A stretch of 32,986 bases of DNA, from assembly GCF_001940785.1 (NCBI RefSeq), contig NZ_MSLS01000037.1, positions 14,388 to 47,373 of the forward strand. The letters are read 5' to 3'. The stretch is from Bacillus sp. MRMR6 (GTDB lineage: Bacteria; Bacillota; Bacilli; Bacillales; Cytobacillaceae). Shown piece by piece: positions 8,531 through 15,494 of this stretch. The notes beneath the pieces were generated by a model, which did not search any database, was not told where the DNA came from, and saw nothing but the letters and a program-made list of their open reading frames with translations. Position numbers and translations under genes: made by a program. The number at the start of each line of letters is the position of its first letter. Position 1 is the first letter of the stretch.

Positions 8531-8998
8531 TTAGGTTGTCCCAACTGCAAGACCACTAAATGTAACAGGACCTACAACCTGAGCCATAGTAAAAAGAGCT
8601 GGGTTACTATTGGCAACAGCTGCCTGTAATGTTAGCTGGTAGACATGAAAACCAAACGGAACACCTTCATCAATGGTACTCAAGGTAACATTGTAGTCGT
8701 GTGCCGGAAGTACTGGTGTATTTTGTAAACCAACTGTAGTATTAAAAATTTCTACTCCATCTCGGTAAATTCGGAAAAAAACCGCATTATTGAAAATAGA
8801 ACCGAGCTGGGAATTAATTCCTACATCGGCAGACAAATAAACTCGATTACTTTCGGCTGATGGCGTAAGTTCGGAGAGGAACACTCCTAAATCAGCAACT
8901 TGCAACTGATTAGGTATTTGCGGAATTGATACCGCTGCCGTACCACCGAATGTATTGCTGGGTACGCTTGCTTTATAATCTAGTATTACATTAGCCAA
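8531..8998 (-). CDS. ExsC-like spore-surface protein candidate, paralogue 3
   Basis: The first gene of the three-copy array, 155 residues. It has VILDYKASVPSNTFGG, QVADLGVFL, NRVYLSADVGINSQ, VFFRIYRDGVEIFN, DYNVTLSTIDEGVPFG and a C-terminal VVGPVTFSGLAVGTT. It starts with TTG at 8998 behind AAAGGAGG. A CATAGAATA element resembling a sigma-K -10 box lies at 9098-9106 on the minus strand, but I see no matching -35 at the expected distance. The shared 264-bp divergent region also drives the fourth, plus-strand copy. A spore-surface role is likely but not proven. Confidence 0.7.
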   Translation of the reverse strand: MANVILDYKASVPSNTFGGTAAVSIPQIPNQLQVADLGVFLSELTPSAESNRVYLSADVGINSQLGSIFNNAVFFRIYRDGVEIFNTTVGLQNTPVLPAHDYNVTLSTIDEGVPFGFHVYQLTLQAAVANSNPALFTMAQVVGPVTFSGLAVGTT

Positions 8999-9157
8999 AA
9001 CTTTAACCTCCTTTCGGATATACTACTGTATATTATTAGAAACTTATAAAATAGCTTGTACTTTTAAACTATTTTTATTAAAGCTAATAATAAAATCTAT
9101 TCTATGGTTATATCATTGAAATATAAATCGAGAAGTTAAGGGATATAAATTCTATTA

Positions 9158-9178
9158 AATTGGCGAATTCTACCAATT
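9158..9178. repeat. Inverted repeat AATTGG-N9-CCAATT in the divergent promoter region
   Basis: A perfect 6-bp inverted repeat with a 9-base spacer between divergent paralogue genes. It could be an operator for a dimeric regulator, or chance in AT-rich DNA. It shares TTCTACCAATT with a site upstream of the PAPS synthetase gene. Confidence 0.3.
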
Positions 9179-9214
9179 AGTGAAAATGTATGAATATATC
9201 AAGTAACTTGTCCA

Positions 9215-9244
9215 TACAAAAATAGTTTTTAATACATAAGATTA
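9215..9244 (+). promoter_or_regulatory. Sigma-K-like promoter of the fourth paralogue
   Basis: AC at 9216-9217, a 17-bp spacer and CATAAGATT at 9235-9243 fit the sigma-K consensus. The start site would lie about 25 bases before the GTG at 9274. Confidence 0.45.
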
Positions 9245-9273
9245 ACTACAACGAAAAAAAGGAGGTGATTAGT

Positions 9274-9711
9274 GTGACTAGATTCTTAGACGCTCAAATT
9301 TCTCAAAATATTAGCTATAGCGATGCGATTTCTATTCCTCTCTCTTCTACCCCTACTCTTTTTGCTACCCTTGGACTCAACCTTTCGGCTGCAGGGCCAA
9401 ATAGACGTGTTCAATTTACTGGAACTATCGCAGTTAGTTCACTCGCTCAGGTATTAGTTCCGATTAATATTGAAATATACAGGGGGACAGGTCCAAATCG
9501 TGTTCTTGTTTATTCAGCTTCAGAAACATCACAAGTTTCAGGTACTTTAGGAGTTGCTTCAAGAAGAATAATAACTCTTACAGGTGCTGATTTTAACCCG
9601 CCACCTGCATTTTTAATCTATCAGGCTTTCATTAGCATACCAGGCGGAGTGCCAATTGCACCAACACGTACAGGTCCAGAAAGTTTTAATGCCCAAGCCT
9701 ACTCCGACTGA
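9274..9711 (+). CDS. Divergent member of the ExsC-like paralogue family
   Basis: A 145-residue protein that keeps the layout of the three copies across the promoter region. It has an N-terminal variable block, TLFATLGLNLS, NRRVQFTGTIAV, INIEIYRG, a VYSAS strand, IITLTGADFNPP and a terminal RTGPESFNAQAYSD in place of VGPVTFSGLAVG. I place the start at GTG 9274, since AAAGGAGG ends 8 bases before it; the GTG at 9265 lies inside that ribosome binding site. Rich in Ser, Thr and Pro, no Cys. A sigma-K-like promoter precedes it. Probably a structural spore-surface protein. No enzyme motif. Confidence 0.7.
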   Translation: MTRFLDAQISQNISYSDAISIPLSSTPTLFATLGLNLSAAGPNRRVQFTGTIAVSSLAQVLVPINIEIYRGTGPNRVLVYSASETSQVSGTLGVASRRIITLTGADFNPPPAFLIYQAFISIPGGVPIAPTRTGPESFNAQAYSD

Positions 9712-9735
9712 TCAAAAAAGAAGATAGTTCTTTAG

Positions 9736-9852
9736 GAAAATATTTTTAGAAAAAGGCAACTTAACCCAGTCTCTTGGACCAGCATCCCAAATGAACAAGG
9801 CATTGCGGTTCCTTTCAACTGGATACCGTGGTTTGAAGGGTGTGAGATCTAA
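9736..9852 (+). other. Start-less protein-like frame, possible gene remnant
   Basis: A 38-codon open stretch after a stop at 9733-9735. It contains NPVSWTSIPNEQGIAVPFNW and ends at TAA 9850-9852. The composition (Pro, Trp, Asn) looks protein-like, but there is no start codon or ribosome binding site. It may be the 3' remnant of a decayed gene. Confidence 0.25.
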
Positions 9853-9882
9853 ACCAGCTATTGATTCTATTTAGATAATGAT

Positions 9883-9911
9883 CGGGCAACCTTGCCGCCC
9901 GGTCCTTTTTT
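9883..9911 (+). terminator. Intrinsic terminator before the GT4 gene
   Basis: A CGGGC/GCCCG stem at 9883-9887 and 9897-9901, followed within 5 bases by a run of six T. It separates the surface-protein unit from the next glycosyltransferase unit. Confidence 0.7.
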
Positions 9912-9918
9912 AGGTGGT

Positions 9919-9930
9919 ATCATAAGATAT
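9919..9930 (+). promoter_or_regulatory. Possible sigma-K -10 element upstream of the GT4 gene
   Basis: CATAAGATA at 9921-9929 is a full match to the CATAnnnTA -10 pattern and lies about 27 bases before the TTG start. No AC is found at the -35 distance, where the previous terminator T-tract lies. Confidence 0.3.
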
Positions 9931-9956
9931 GGTAACTCGAAAATGAGGTGTCAGAG

Positions 9957-11189
9957 TTGAAAATATTAATCGTAACATATTGGAAACACCCTGTTGTAGG
10001 GGGATCTGCCATGTACATTGAACAATTAAAAAATGGCCTGGAAAGGATAGGTCATAAGGTTGATATTCTTGCAAAGCATCCATCATTAAATCAATTCTAT
10101 TTGGTTAATACAAATAAATTTATTGAAATTAATAAAATATCCAAGGTTGTAAATCAATGTATGGCGAATCGGGGTAGTTTTTCTTTTATTAATGAAATAA
10201 ACCACCATTGCTTTGAACTAGCAGCCAGTTATTTCAATCTAGAAAATTATGATTTAATTCATACTCAGGATATTTTTTCTACACGGTTATTATCACGTGT
10301 AAAACCCAAAAAAACTCCACTCGTTGCAAGTATTCATGGCTGTATTGCGACCGAATATCTAATCCAAAACAGAGATCGATCATTTATAAAAAATCAAACC
10401 AACAACCCAAGAATGGATTTTGAATGGAGATATATGCAATGGCAGGAGTATATGGGCTCAGCTTCCAGCGACATCACAATTGTAGCAACACAATGGCTAA
10501 AGGATCTTTTAATAAATGATTTCCATGTAGAAGAAAAACAGCTATCGATCATTCCCTATGCTTTGGATATTGGTCAATTTAGAAAAAAAATGGAGGGGAA
10601 TTCCCCTGTCCTTGCTCCAGCTGGTAAAACCGTTATCGTTTGTCCAGCCCGATTGGTGTTTATTAAAGGTCATAAAACTCTTTTAGATGCTCTTTCAAAA
10701 TTAAAAAAACAGCGTACGGATTGGGTTTGCTGGATAGTCGGCGATGGAAATTCACGAAATGAGTTAGTAAGCATGGCTAGAAAGTTAAAACTGCTTCACA
10801 ACGTAATGTTTCTAGGGTCGCAAGACAATATTCCAGCGATTTTAAAACAAGGAGATATCTGTGTACTCTCTAGCCTACAAGAATCTTTTCCATATGCGAT
10901 TATGGAAGCTCATATGGCCGGGAAACCGGTGGTGGCTACTGATGCTGGTGGTCTGCCTGAAGCAGTAGCCCATGGCCATACGGGGTTCATATCACCAAAA
11001 GGAAATAGCGAACTTTTATATCAAAATATCCGGAAATTAATTGAAAATAAAGTTCTCCGACATTCAATGGCCTCTAACGCTCAAAAATGGGCAGAAGAGA
11101 GATGGAACTTAGAATTAATGGTAGAAAAAACAATAACAATATATGAGCAAGTGCTTAAACGTAAGAATGGGGGAGAGGTTAGTGAGTAG
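9957..11189 (+). CDS. Glycosyltransferase family 4 (GT-B fold)
   Basis: A 410-residue GT4 enzyme. The N-terminal Rossmann half begins MKILIVTYWKHPVVGGSAM, which is an acceptor-side glycine motif. The segment CFELAASYFNLENYDLIHTQ is shared with the GT4 at 13236. The C-terminal donor site carries DWVCWIVGDG and EAHMAGKPVVATDAGGLPE. The TTG at 9957 has GAGG 8 bases upstream and aligns the N-terminus with both paralogues; a GTG at 9948 lies within that ribosome binding site. The 3' end overlaps the next gene by 8 bp, so this transferase is coupled to the basic repeat protein, which may be its acceptor or partner. Sugar specificity unknown. Confidence 0.9.
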   Translation: MKILIVTYWKHPVVGGSAMYIEQLKNGLERIGHKVDILAKHPSLNQFYLVNTNKFIEINKISKVVNQCMANRGSFSFINEINHHCFELAASYFNLENYDLIHTQDIFSTRLLSRVKPKKTPLVASIHGCIATEYLIQNRDRSFIKNQTNNPRMDFEWRYMQWQEYMGSASSDITIVATQWLKDLLINDFHVEEKQLSIIPYALDIGQFRKKMEGNSPVLAPAGKTVIVCPARLVFIKGHKTLLDALSKLKKQRTDWVCWIVGDGNSRNELVSMARKLKLLHNVMFLGSQDNIPAILKQGDICVLSSLQESFPYAIMEAHMAGKPVVATDAGGLPEAVAHGHTGFISPKGNSELLYQNIRKLIENKVLRHSMASNAQKWAEERWNLELMVEKTITIYEQVLKRKNGGEVSE

Positions 11190-11859
11190 AGGTCAAAAAA
11201 TTAATCAAGTAAGAAGGATTCAAACAAGGTTTCTTAAACCAATACAAGCAAATCGAAATAAGTTATCACCCTATAATAATCAATTTGGAAGGCCAATTAA
11301 GCAATTACTCCCTAACCGTCAGAAACAGAGAATGCCTTTACCTCAATCCCTTCCAAATCATCCTCATATTGAGAGATCAGCACTAAATGGTCAAATCAGA
11401 AGCCGAATCTGGTCATCAAAAATCAATCGGCAGCAGAGAAAACCAGTCAGGCACTTCCAAACCAATCAACAACAAAGAACACGACTCGGACAGCAAAAGG
11501 CAAATCAGCAGCTAAGACAACGAGTCAGATTTCCAAAGCCCAATCAACCGAAAAGGAATCGGGACGGAGCTCCCCAGCCTATTCAACAGCAGAAAGGGCG
11601 GATTCGATCATCTCAGACCAACCGACAGCAGAGAAGTCGGATAAGATCATCACACCTTCATTCTGAAATTGGAAGAAGGCATCCAGAAAAAGTGATAAAT
11701 CGAATCAAATTTTTCACACCACAAGAATTACTACTCTTTGCCCCAGTACAAGAAAAGGCCATGTGGGAAATGATTGTTAACCGGCTTCCGCCCGACTATT
11801 CGATTCCTGATCCTCAATTTCTTCAGGTCTATAAATCTTTTAATAATCAAAAACGCTAA
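11182..11859 (+). CDS. Basic Gln/Arg-rich protein with 13-residue tandem repeats
   Basis: A 225-residue, very basic protein, not matched to a family I know. Residues about 68-158 are seven head-to-tail 13-residue units, for example TNQQQRTRLGQQK and TNRQQRSRIRSSH, with consensus x-N-[RQ]-Q-Q-R-x-R-[IVL]-R-x-x-[QK]. The C-terminal 50 residues differ: more hydrophobic, with FFTPQELLLFAPVQEKAMWE, probably a small folded tail. No signal peptide or membrane segment. GTG at 11182 follows GGGGGAGAGG and overlaps the GT4 gene by 8 bp, implying translational coupling. Low-complexity basic repeats recall some spore coat proteins (CotG/CotH-region type), but that is analogy only. It could be a coat scaffold, a polyanion-binding protein for a sulfated glycan, or a glycosylation substrate. 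Confidence 0.75.
   Translation: MSRGQKINQVRRIQTRFLKPIQANRNKLSPYNNQFGRPIKQLLPNRQKQRMPLPQSLPNHPHIERSALNGQIRSRIWSSKINRQQRKPVRHFQTNQQQRTRLGQQKANQQLRQRVRFPKPNQPKRNRDGAPQPIQQQKGRIRSSQTNRQQRSRIRSSHLHSEIGRRHPEKVINRIKFFTPQELLLFAPVQEKAMWEMIVNRLPPDYSIPDPQFLQVYKSFNNQKR
11383..11655 (+). repeat. Seven degenerate 39-bp coding repeats
   Basis: Exactly 273 bp, encoding seven consecutive 13-residue units starting with LNGQIRSRIWSSK and ending with TNRQQRSRIRSSH. Asn at position 2 is kept in most units and a Gln-rich QQ-R core at positions 3-6 in nearly all. The fourth unit (PNQPKRNRDGAPQ) is the most diverged. Confidence 0.8.
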
Positions 11860-11963
11860 AAATCGTGCAGGCGACCGTAATTCCTTCGTGTTTCCACCTT
11901 AAAGGGATCTGTATTCATCGAACAGATGGATATGATATGAAAAATTAAATGTTTTCCTAAACC

Positions 11964-11997
11964 AAACCCCGGCTAGCTCCATGGAGTGCCGGGGGTT
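11964..11997. terminator. GC-rich hairpin between convergent genes
   Basis: CCCCGGC (11967-11973) pairs with GCCGGGG (11988-11994), with an inner CTCC/GGAG stem. It lies between convergent genes and could stop both transcripts. The T-tract is poor on either strand. Confidence 0.5.
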
Positions 11998-12060
11998 AGT
12001 TGCATTGAATCGAAAAACGATCTAATTGATTTCCGATTATAAATCTGTAGTCGATTATTA

Positions 12061-13137
12061 CTAAACCTTTACTCCAAGTGAGCTAAGCATATTGATAAAA
12101 TTTACACAATACTGATCAGGACTAAAATGTTTCTTTACATATTCAACGGCATGTGAACGAATATTTTCTCTTACTGTCTTGTTTGACATTAACTCTTTTG
12201 CTTGAATAACGGCTTCTGTAATATTTCCTAAAGTATAATATTTTCCGGTTTGATTATGAATAATTGAACTTCTTACACCATCTGAATCTGTAGTTAAAAC
12301 AGGGCATCTACAGCTCATTGCTTCAAGGATAGACAATGGAGCTCCTTCTACCTTGGATGTTGAGCATAGAAAACCACCGGAATCTCCAATCATTGAGAAA
12401 TAATCTGCCATTTGAGAATTAGGTACATTCGAATGTATTGTTAGATTATTTTTTAAGTTGAGTTGTTGAATTAATTTTTGAAACTCATTCCTTTCCTTAG
12501 GTGTACTGATTGTGGGATCTTCAAACATAAGTAACTGAAGGTTTGAGTTGAATGATTTGATTAGGTAGCTGCCTATTTGAAGAAACTCACGCCAATTTTT
12601 ATTATCTTCAATTCTGCCTATCCAAGCAATCATAGGGGCTTTATTCAACGGTAAGGAGCGATAAGAAAATTGACTGGTATCAAAACAATTATTGAAACTG
12701 AATTTCGGAAAAGATGGATATAATTCATCTAATAATTGCGTAATGTGTGGAGTTTTTGGATTGAGGAATCCATTTGCATGCTGCATGACAAGGGGCTTCG
12801 CATTAGTAAGGGCATTTCTTGCTGTCTCCTTTGGGCCATATCCTTGGATTTCAATAATCATCTTCCCTCTGTAACCCAAGTTACGAAATCTCGGCAGCGC
12901 TTGAAAATCAGAAACTACCACAATAGCACTATAATTTCCTGTTTGTAAGATCTTTTTTATTTCATCATCATTATTTGTAATAAACGTAGTGGTATTATGA
13001 TCATTGATCAACTGTCTTCTTTTTTCGTAGTAAAGGCAATGGCCATTGATATTATTCTTTTTAAGTGCTCTGCATCTTTGACGGTTTAAAGTCTCTACTC
13101 CTCCGCTCGGAACATAAAAAACAAATAATATATTCAT
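12061..13137 (-). CDS. Glycosyltransferase family 4, distinct subgroup
   Basis: A 358-residue GT-B glycosyltransferase, less like the three related GT4 enzymes of this window. The N-terminus MNILFVFYVPSGGVETLNRQ carries the SGGVE acceptor-side motif. The C-terminal half has APMIAWIGRIEDNKNW (the usual start of the donor domain) and KVEGAPLSILEAMSCRCPV, with the E-x7-E-type region read as EGAPLSILEA followed by TTDSDGVR. The ATG at 13137 is preceded by AGGGAGG. It is in line with, but about 100 bp after, the minus-strand GT4 at 13236, so co-transcription is plausible. Donor and acceptor unknown. Confidence 0.88.
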   Translation of the reverse strand: MNILFVFYVPSGGVETLNRQRCRALKKNNINGHCLYYEKRRQLINDHNTTTFITNNDDEIKKILQTGNYSAIVVVSDFQALPRFRNLGYRGKMIIEIQGYGPKETARNALTNAKPLVMQHANGFLNPKTPHITQLLDELYPSFPKFSFNNCFDTSQFSYRSLPLNKAPMIAWIGRIEDNKNWREFLQIGSYLIKSFNSNLQLLMFEDPTISTPKERNEFQKLIQQLNLKNNLTIHSNVPNSQMADYFSMIGDSGGFLCSTSKVEGAPLSILEAMSCRCPVLTTDSDGVRSSIIHNQTGKYYTLGNITEAVIQAKELMSNKTVRENIRSHAVEYVKKHFSPDQYCVNFINMLSSLGVKV

Positions 13138-13235
13138 TCATTTCCTCCCTTTGCATGAGATTAAGTTAATAAACCTTAGGAAAAATGTTGGAGAGTATCA
13201 AAAGAAATAAGTTTCCAGAATGCTAATTTTAATAT

Positions 13236-14450
13236 TTATTTATTAGAAAGTGCTCTTTGGTATACATCTAACAAGTTTTTAACAGCTGTATCAATAGACC
13301 AATAAGGCAGAGCCCATTTTTGAGCATTAGAACCAAGATATTCTCTGTATTGATCGTGTGCTAATAAATAGTTTAAATTTGTGCATAAAGTATTAGTATC
13401 TCCCGCAGGTGAAATAACACCTGTGGTTCCATGTTCAACCATCTCAGGCAATCCTCCGGCATCACTTACGATAACAGGTTTTCCGGCAATTTGAGCTTCT
13501 ATGACCGATAAAGGCTGATTATCAAGAAGACTGGGGAGAACAAAAATATCCGAATTGGACAACAAACTGGGGATGTCATCCCGCTTCCCTAAAAATAAAA
13601 TATCTCTTTCTAAACCCAAAATCTTCCTTTGATACTCTAAATCTTTTTTTTTGCTTCCGTCTCCTGCAATCCAGCAAACCCAATCGGAGCGTAAGCTTTT
13701 TAATTGGCTGAGAGCAGTTATCAAATGTTGAACCCCTTTTATCTCAACCAGCCGGCCTGTAAAAAGTATCACTTTCTTGTCAGACGGGCGCTGAATGGAA
13801 GACGCTTCGTTCATTCGTTTAACAAATGTATCTGTATCGTATCCATAGTGAAGCACTTTTAGCTGCTCAACGGGTACATGGAATTCGTTTGTTAACAAGT
13901 CCTTTAACCATTTATTTGCTACGAGTGTATATTCAGCACTCGTAGCCCCGTTATATTCCATTTTCGCAAAATATTCTATGATTAGGTTTGATGTGGTGTT
14001 TTTATAAACGTTAGTGGCGAAATGTTTCATTTCTTGAGCAACACTTCCATGAAGTGTAGCAACTAAAGCCGTTCCTTGCGGCCTTATTCGATTTATACAA
14101 GTGGTAGAAAGGACATCTTGAGTGTGAATTAAGTCATACTTTCCTAGATTGAAATAAGCAGCTCCTAATTCAAAACAATACCGTAGATGCTCATAATAAT
14201 TCAATATTGGGTTTTTATAATAAAGAGACGATTCGGATTGTTCATGTATTTTATTAATAACGGGAAGTAAGCATTTGTTTTGAATAACCTGCTTTTTTGT
14301 TACAATGTGTAAATAATTATTACCTTCTCCATACCCTAGTAAGTCCACCTCATGCCCAAGAGATTCAAGCTTTTCTTTTAACTGCTTCATATAATTCCAT
14401 ACTCCACCCACATGTGGAATACCCCAAAACGTAGCAAGCAGTATTTTCAT
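13236..14450 (-). CDS. Glycosyltransferase family 4, paralogue of the 9957 gene
   Basis: A 404-residue GT4 enzyme. N-terminus MKILLATFWGIPHVGGVWNY; middle segment CFELGAAYFNLGKYDLIHTQ; donor half with DWVCWIAGDG, SDIFVLPSLLDNQPLSVIEA and AGKPVIVSDAGGLPEM. It is a close paralogue of the gene at 9957 and a more distant one of the gene at 454. The ATG has AAAGGGAG 10 bases upstream. The region ahead of it contains a 22-bp direct repeat (14622-14643 and 14679-14700). Probably one of several transferases that extend the same oligosaccharide; specificity not deducible. Confidence 0.9.
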   Translation of the reverse strand: MKILLATFWGIPHVGGVWNYMKQLKEKLESLGHEVDLLGYGEGNNYLHIVTKKQVIQNKCLLPVINKIHEQSESSLYYKNPILNYYEHLRYCFELGAAYFNLGKYDLIHTQDVLSTTCINRIRPQGTALVATLHGSVAQEMKHFATNVYKNTTSNLIIEYFAKMEYNGATSAEYTLVANKWLKDLLTNEFHVPVEQLKVLHYGYDTDTFVKRMNEASSIQRPSDKKVILFTGRLVEIKGVQHLITALSQLKSLRSDWVCWIAGDGSKKKDLEYQRKILGLERDILFLGKRDDIPSLLSNSDIFVLPSLLDNQPLSVIEAQIAGKPVIVSDAGGLPEMVEHGTTGVISPAGDTNTLCTNLNYLLAHDQYREYLGSNAQKWALPYWSIDTAVKNLLDVYQRALSNK

Positions 14451-14621
14451 TTAAACATCTCCCTTTGTTTTAACTAGACAGAAAAGATTCCATTATCTTT
14501 TATAAGTATTCATGTAAAAAGTGAGTGTCATAGACTCCTGTCTTTTTGTTTTACTCAATAATTGTACCTCTATGGAGATATTTGTTTTCGTTTTGTCATT
14601 TAAACATATGAACAGATCATA

Positions 14622-14700
14622 TATATAATGAAGGAATTGGTATAACCCGCCAATAAAATCCCAAATGGAATTAGTTTTTATATAATGAAGAAATTGGTAT
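14622..14700. repeat. 22-bp imperfect direct repeat upstream of divergent genes
   Basis: TATATAATGAAGGAATTGGT-AT at 14622-14643 recurs with one mismatch at 14679-14700, start-to-start distance 57 bp. It lies in the divergent promoter region between the GT4 and methyltransferase genes. It may be a regulatory site pair or duplication debris. Confidence 0.5.
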
Positions 14701-14704
14701 TCGA

Positions 14705-14733
14705 AACCACCACGAACCAAATACATATGCATG
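14705..14733 (+). promoter_or_regulatory. Weak sigma-K-like promoter of the methyltransferase unit
   Basis: AC at 14706-14707, a 16-bp spacer and CATATGCAT at 14724-14732. The T at the eighth -10 position is replaced by A, so the match is partial. It lies about 40 bases before the ATG. Confidence 0.3.
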
Positions 14734-14773
14734 CAATATATTAAAAGTAACTGTCGGGGGAGGGAATCTTGAA

Positions 14774-15460
14774 ATGTGGAATCAATATTATGATTTAAAA
14801 CTTACCGAACTGGATATACAAAATGTGCGCCATCGCAGTATAATAGGCGGAATGTGGGAAGAAATGGGAGAGAAACAAATTGCATTTTTAAAAGAGAAGG
14901 GGCTGAAGCCGCATCACGAACTCCTGGATGTAGGGTGCGGCAGTCTGCGAGGTGGAATTTATTTTATTAAATATTTAAATGAAGGCAAGTACAGCGGTTT
15001 GGACATCAATCCTTCGCTTATACAAGCAGGGCAGTCAGAACTTAAAAAGGCCAATTTAACTGGAAAGAAACCAATTCTTTTGGTTAACGATAACTTTTAT
15101 TTCCATCTTTTCAAAAAGGAGTTTGATTATGCAATTGCTCAGTCGGTGTTAACTCATTTACCAGTAAATGTTATCCAAAGGTGCCTAGTCAATATTGAAA
15201 AGGTATTAAATCCAGGGGGAAAATTTTACGCTACGTTTTTTGAATCTCCAGAAAAGTCCAATGATAATCCCGTAAACCATCCGGGAGGACTTACTACTTA
15301 CCTTGACAAAGATCCGTACCATTATCATCTTTCCATATTTGAATATTTAATTAAGGATACTTCCCTACAGCTTGAATATATAGGTGATTGGGGACACCCA
15401 AGGAATCAAAAAATGATTTGCTTTACTAAAATGGAAACATCACAAGGTAATCAGACCTAA
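14774..15460 (+). CDS. Class I SAM-dependent methyltransferase
   Basis: A 228-residue methyltransferase with motif I LLDVGCGSLRGG at about residues 50-61, the acidic ribose-binding Asp77 in YSGLDIN, and a later AIAQSVLTHLPVN segment typical of motif IV/V. The C-terminal half has the YATFFE strand expected of the fold. Start ATG follows GGGGGAGGG at 9 bases. It is followed after 34 bp by the methyltransferase-like/glycosyltransferase fusion, so the two probably form one unit and act on the same glycan. O-methylation of a sugar is the simplest guess, but N- or carboxyl methylation cannot be excluded. Confidence 0.88.
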   Translation: MWNQYYDLKLTELDIQNVRHRSIIGGMWEEMGEKQIAFLKEKGLKPHHELLDVGCGSLRGGIYFIKYLNEGKYSGLDINPSLIQAGQSELKKANLTGKKPILLVNDNFYFHLFKKEFDYAIAQSVLTHLPVNVIQRCLVNIEKVLNPGGKFYATFFESPEKSNDNPVNHPGGLTTYLDKDPYHYHLSIFEYLIKDTSLQLEYIGDWGHPRNQKMICFTKMETSQGNQT

Positions 15461-15494
15461 GGAGAATTGTTTCTAAAAGAAAGGAGGAATATGT

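Noticed and set aside
14493..14732. A 79-codon minus-strand frame
   Set aside because: It spans the 22-bp direct repeat, which explains its repeated YQFLHYI; it has no ribosome binding site and lies in a divergent promoter region.
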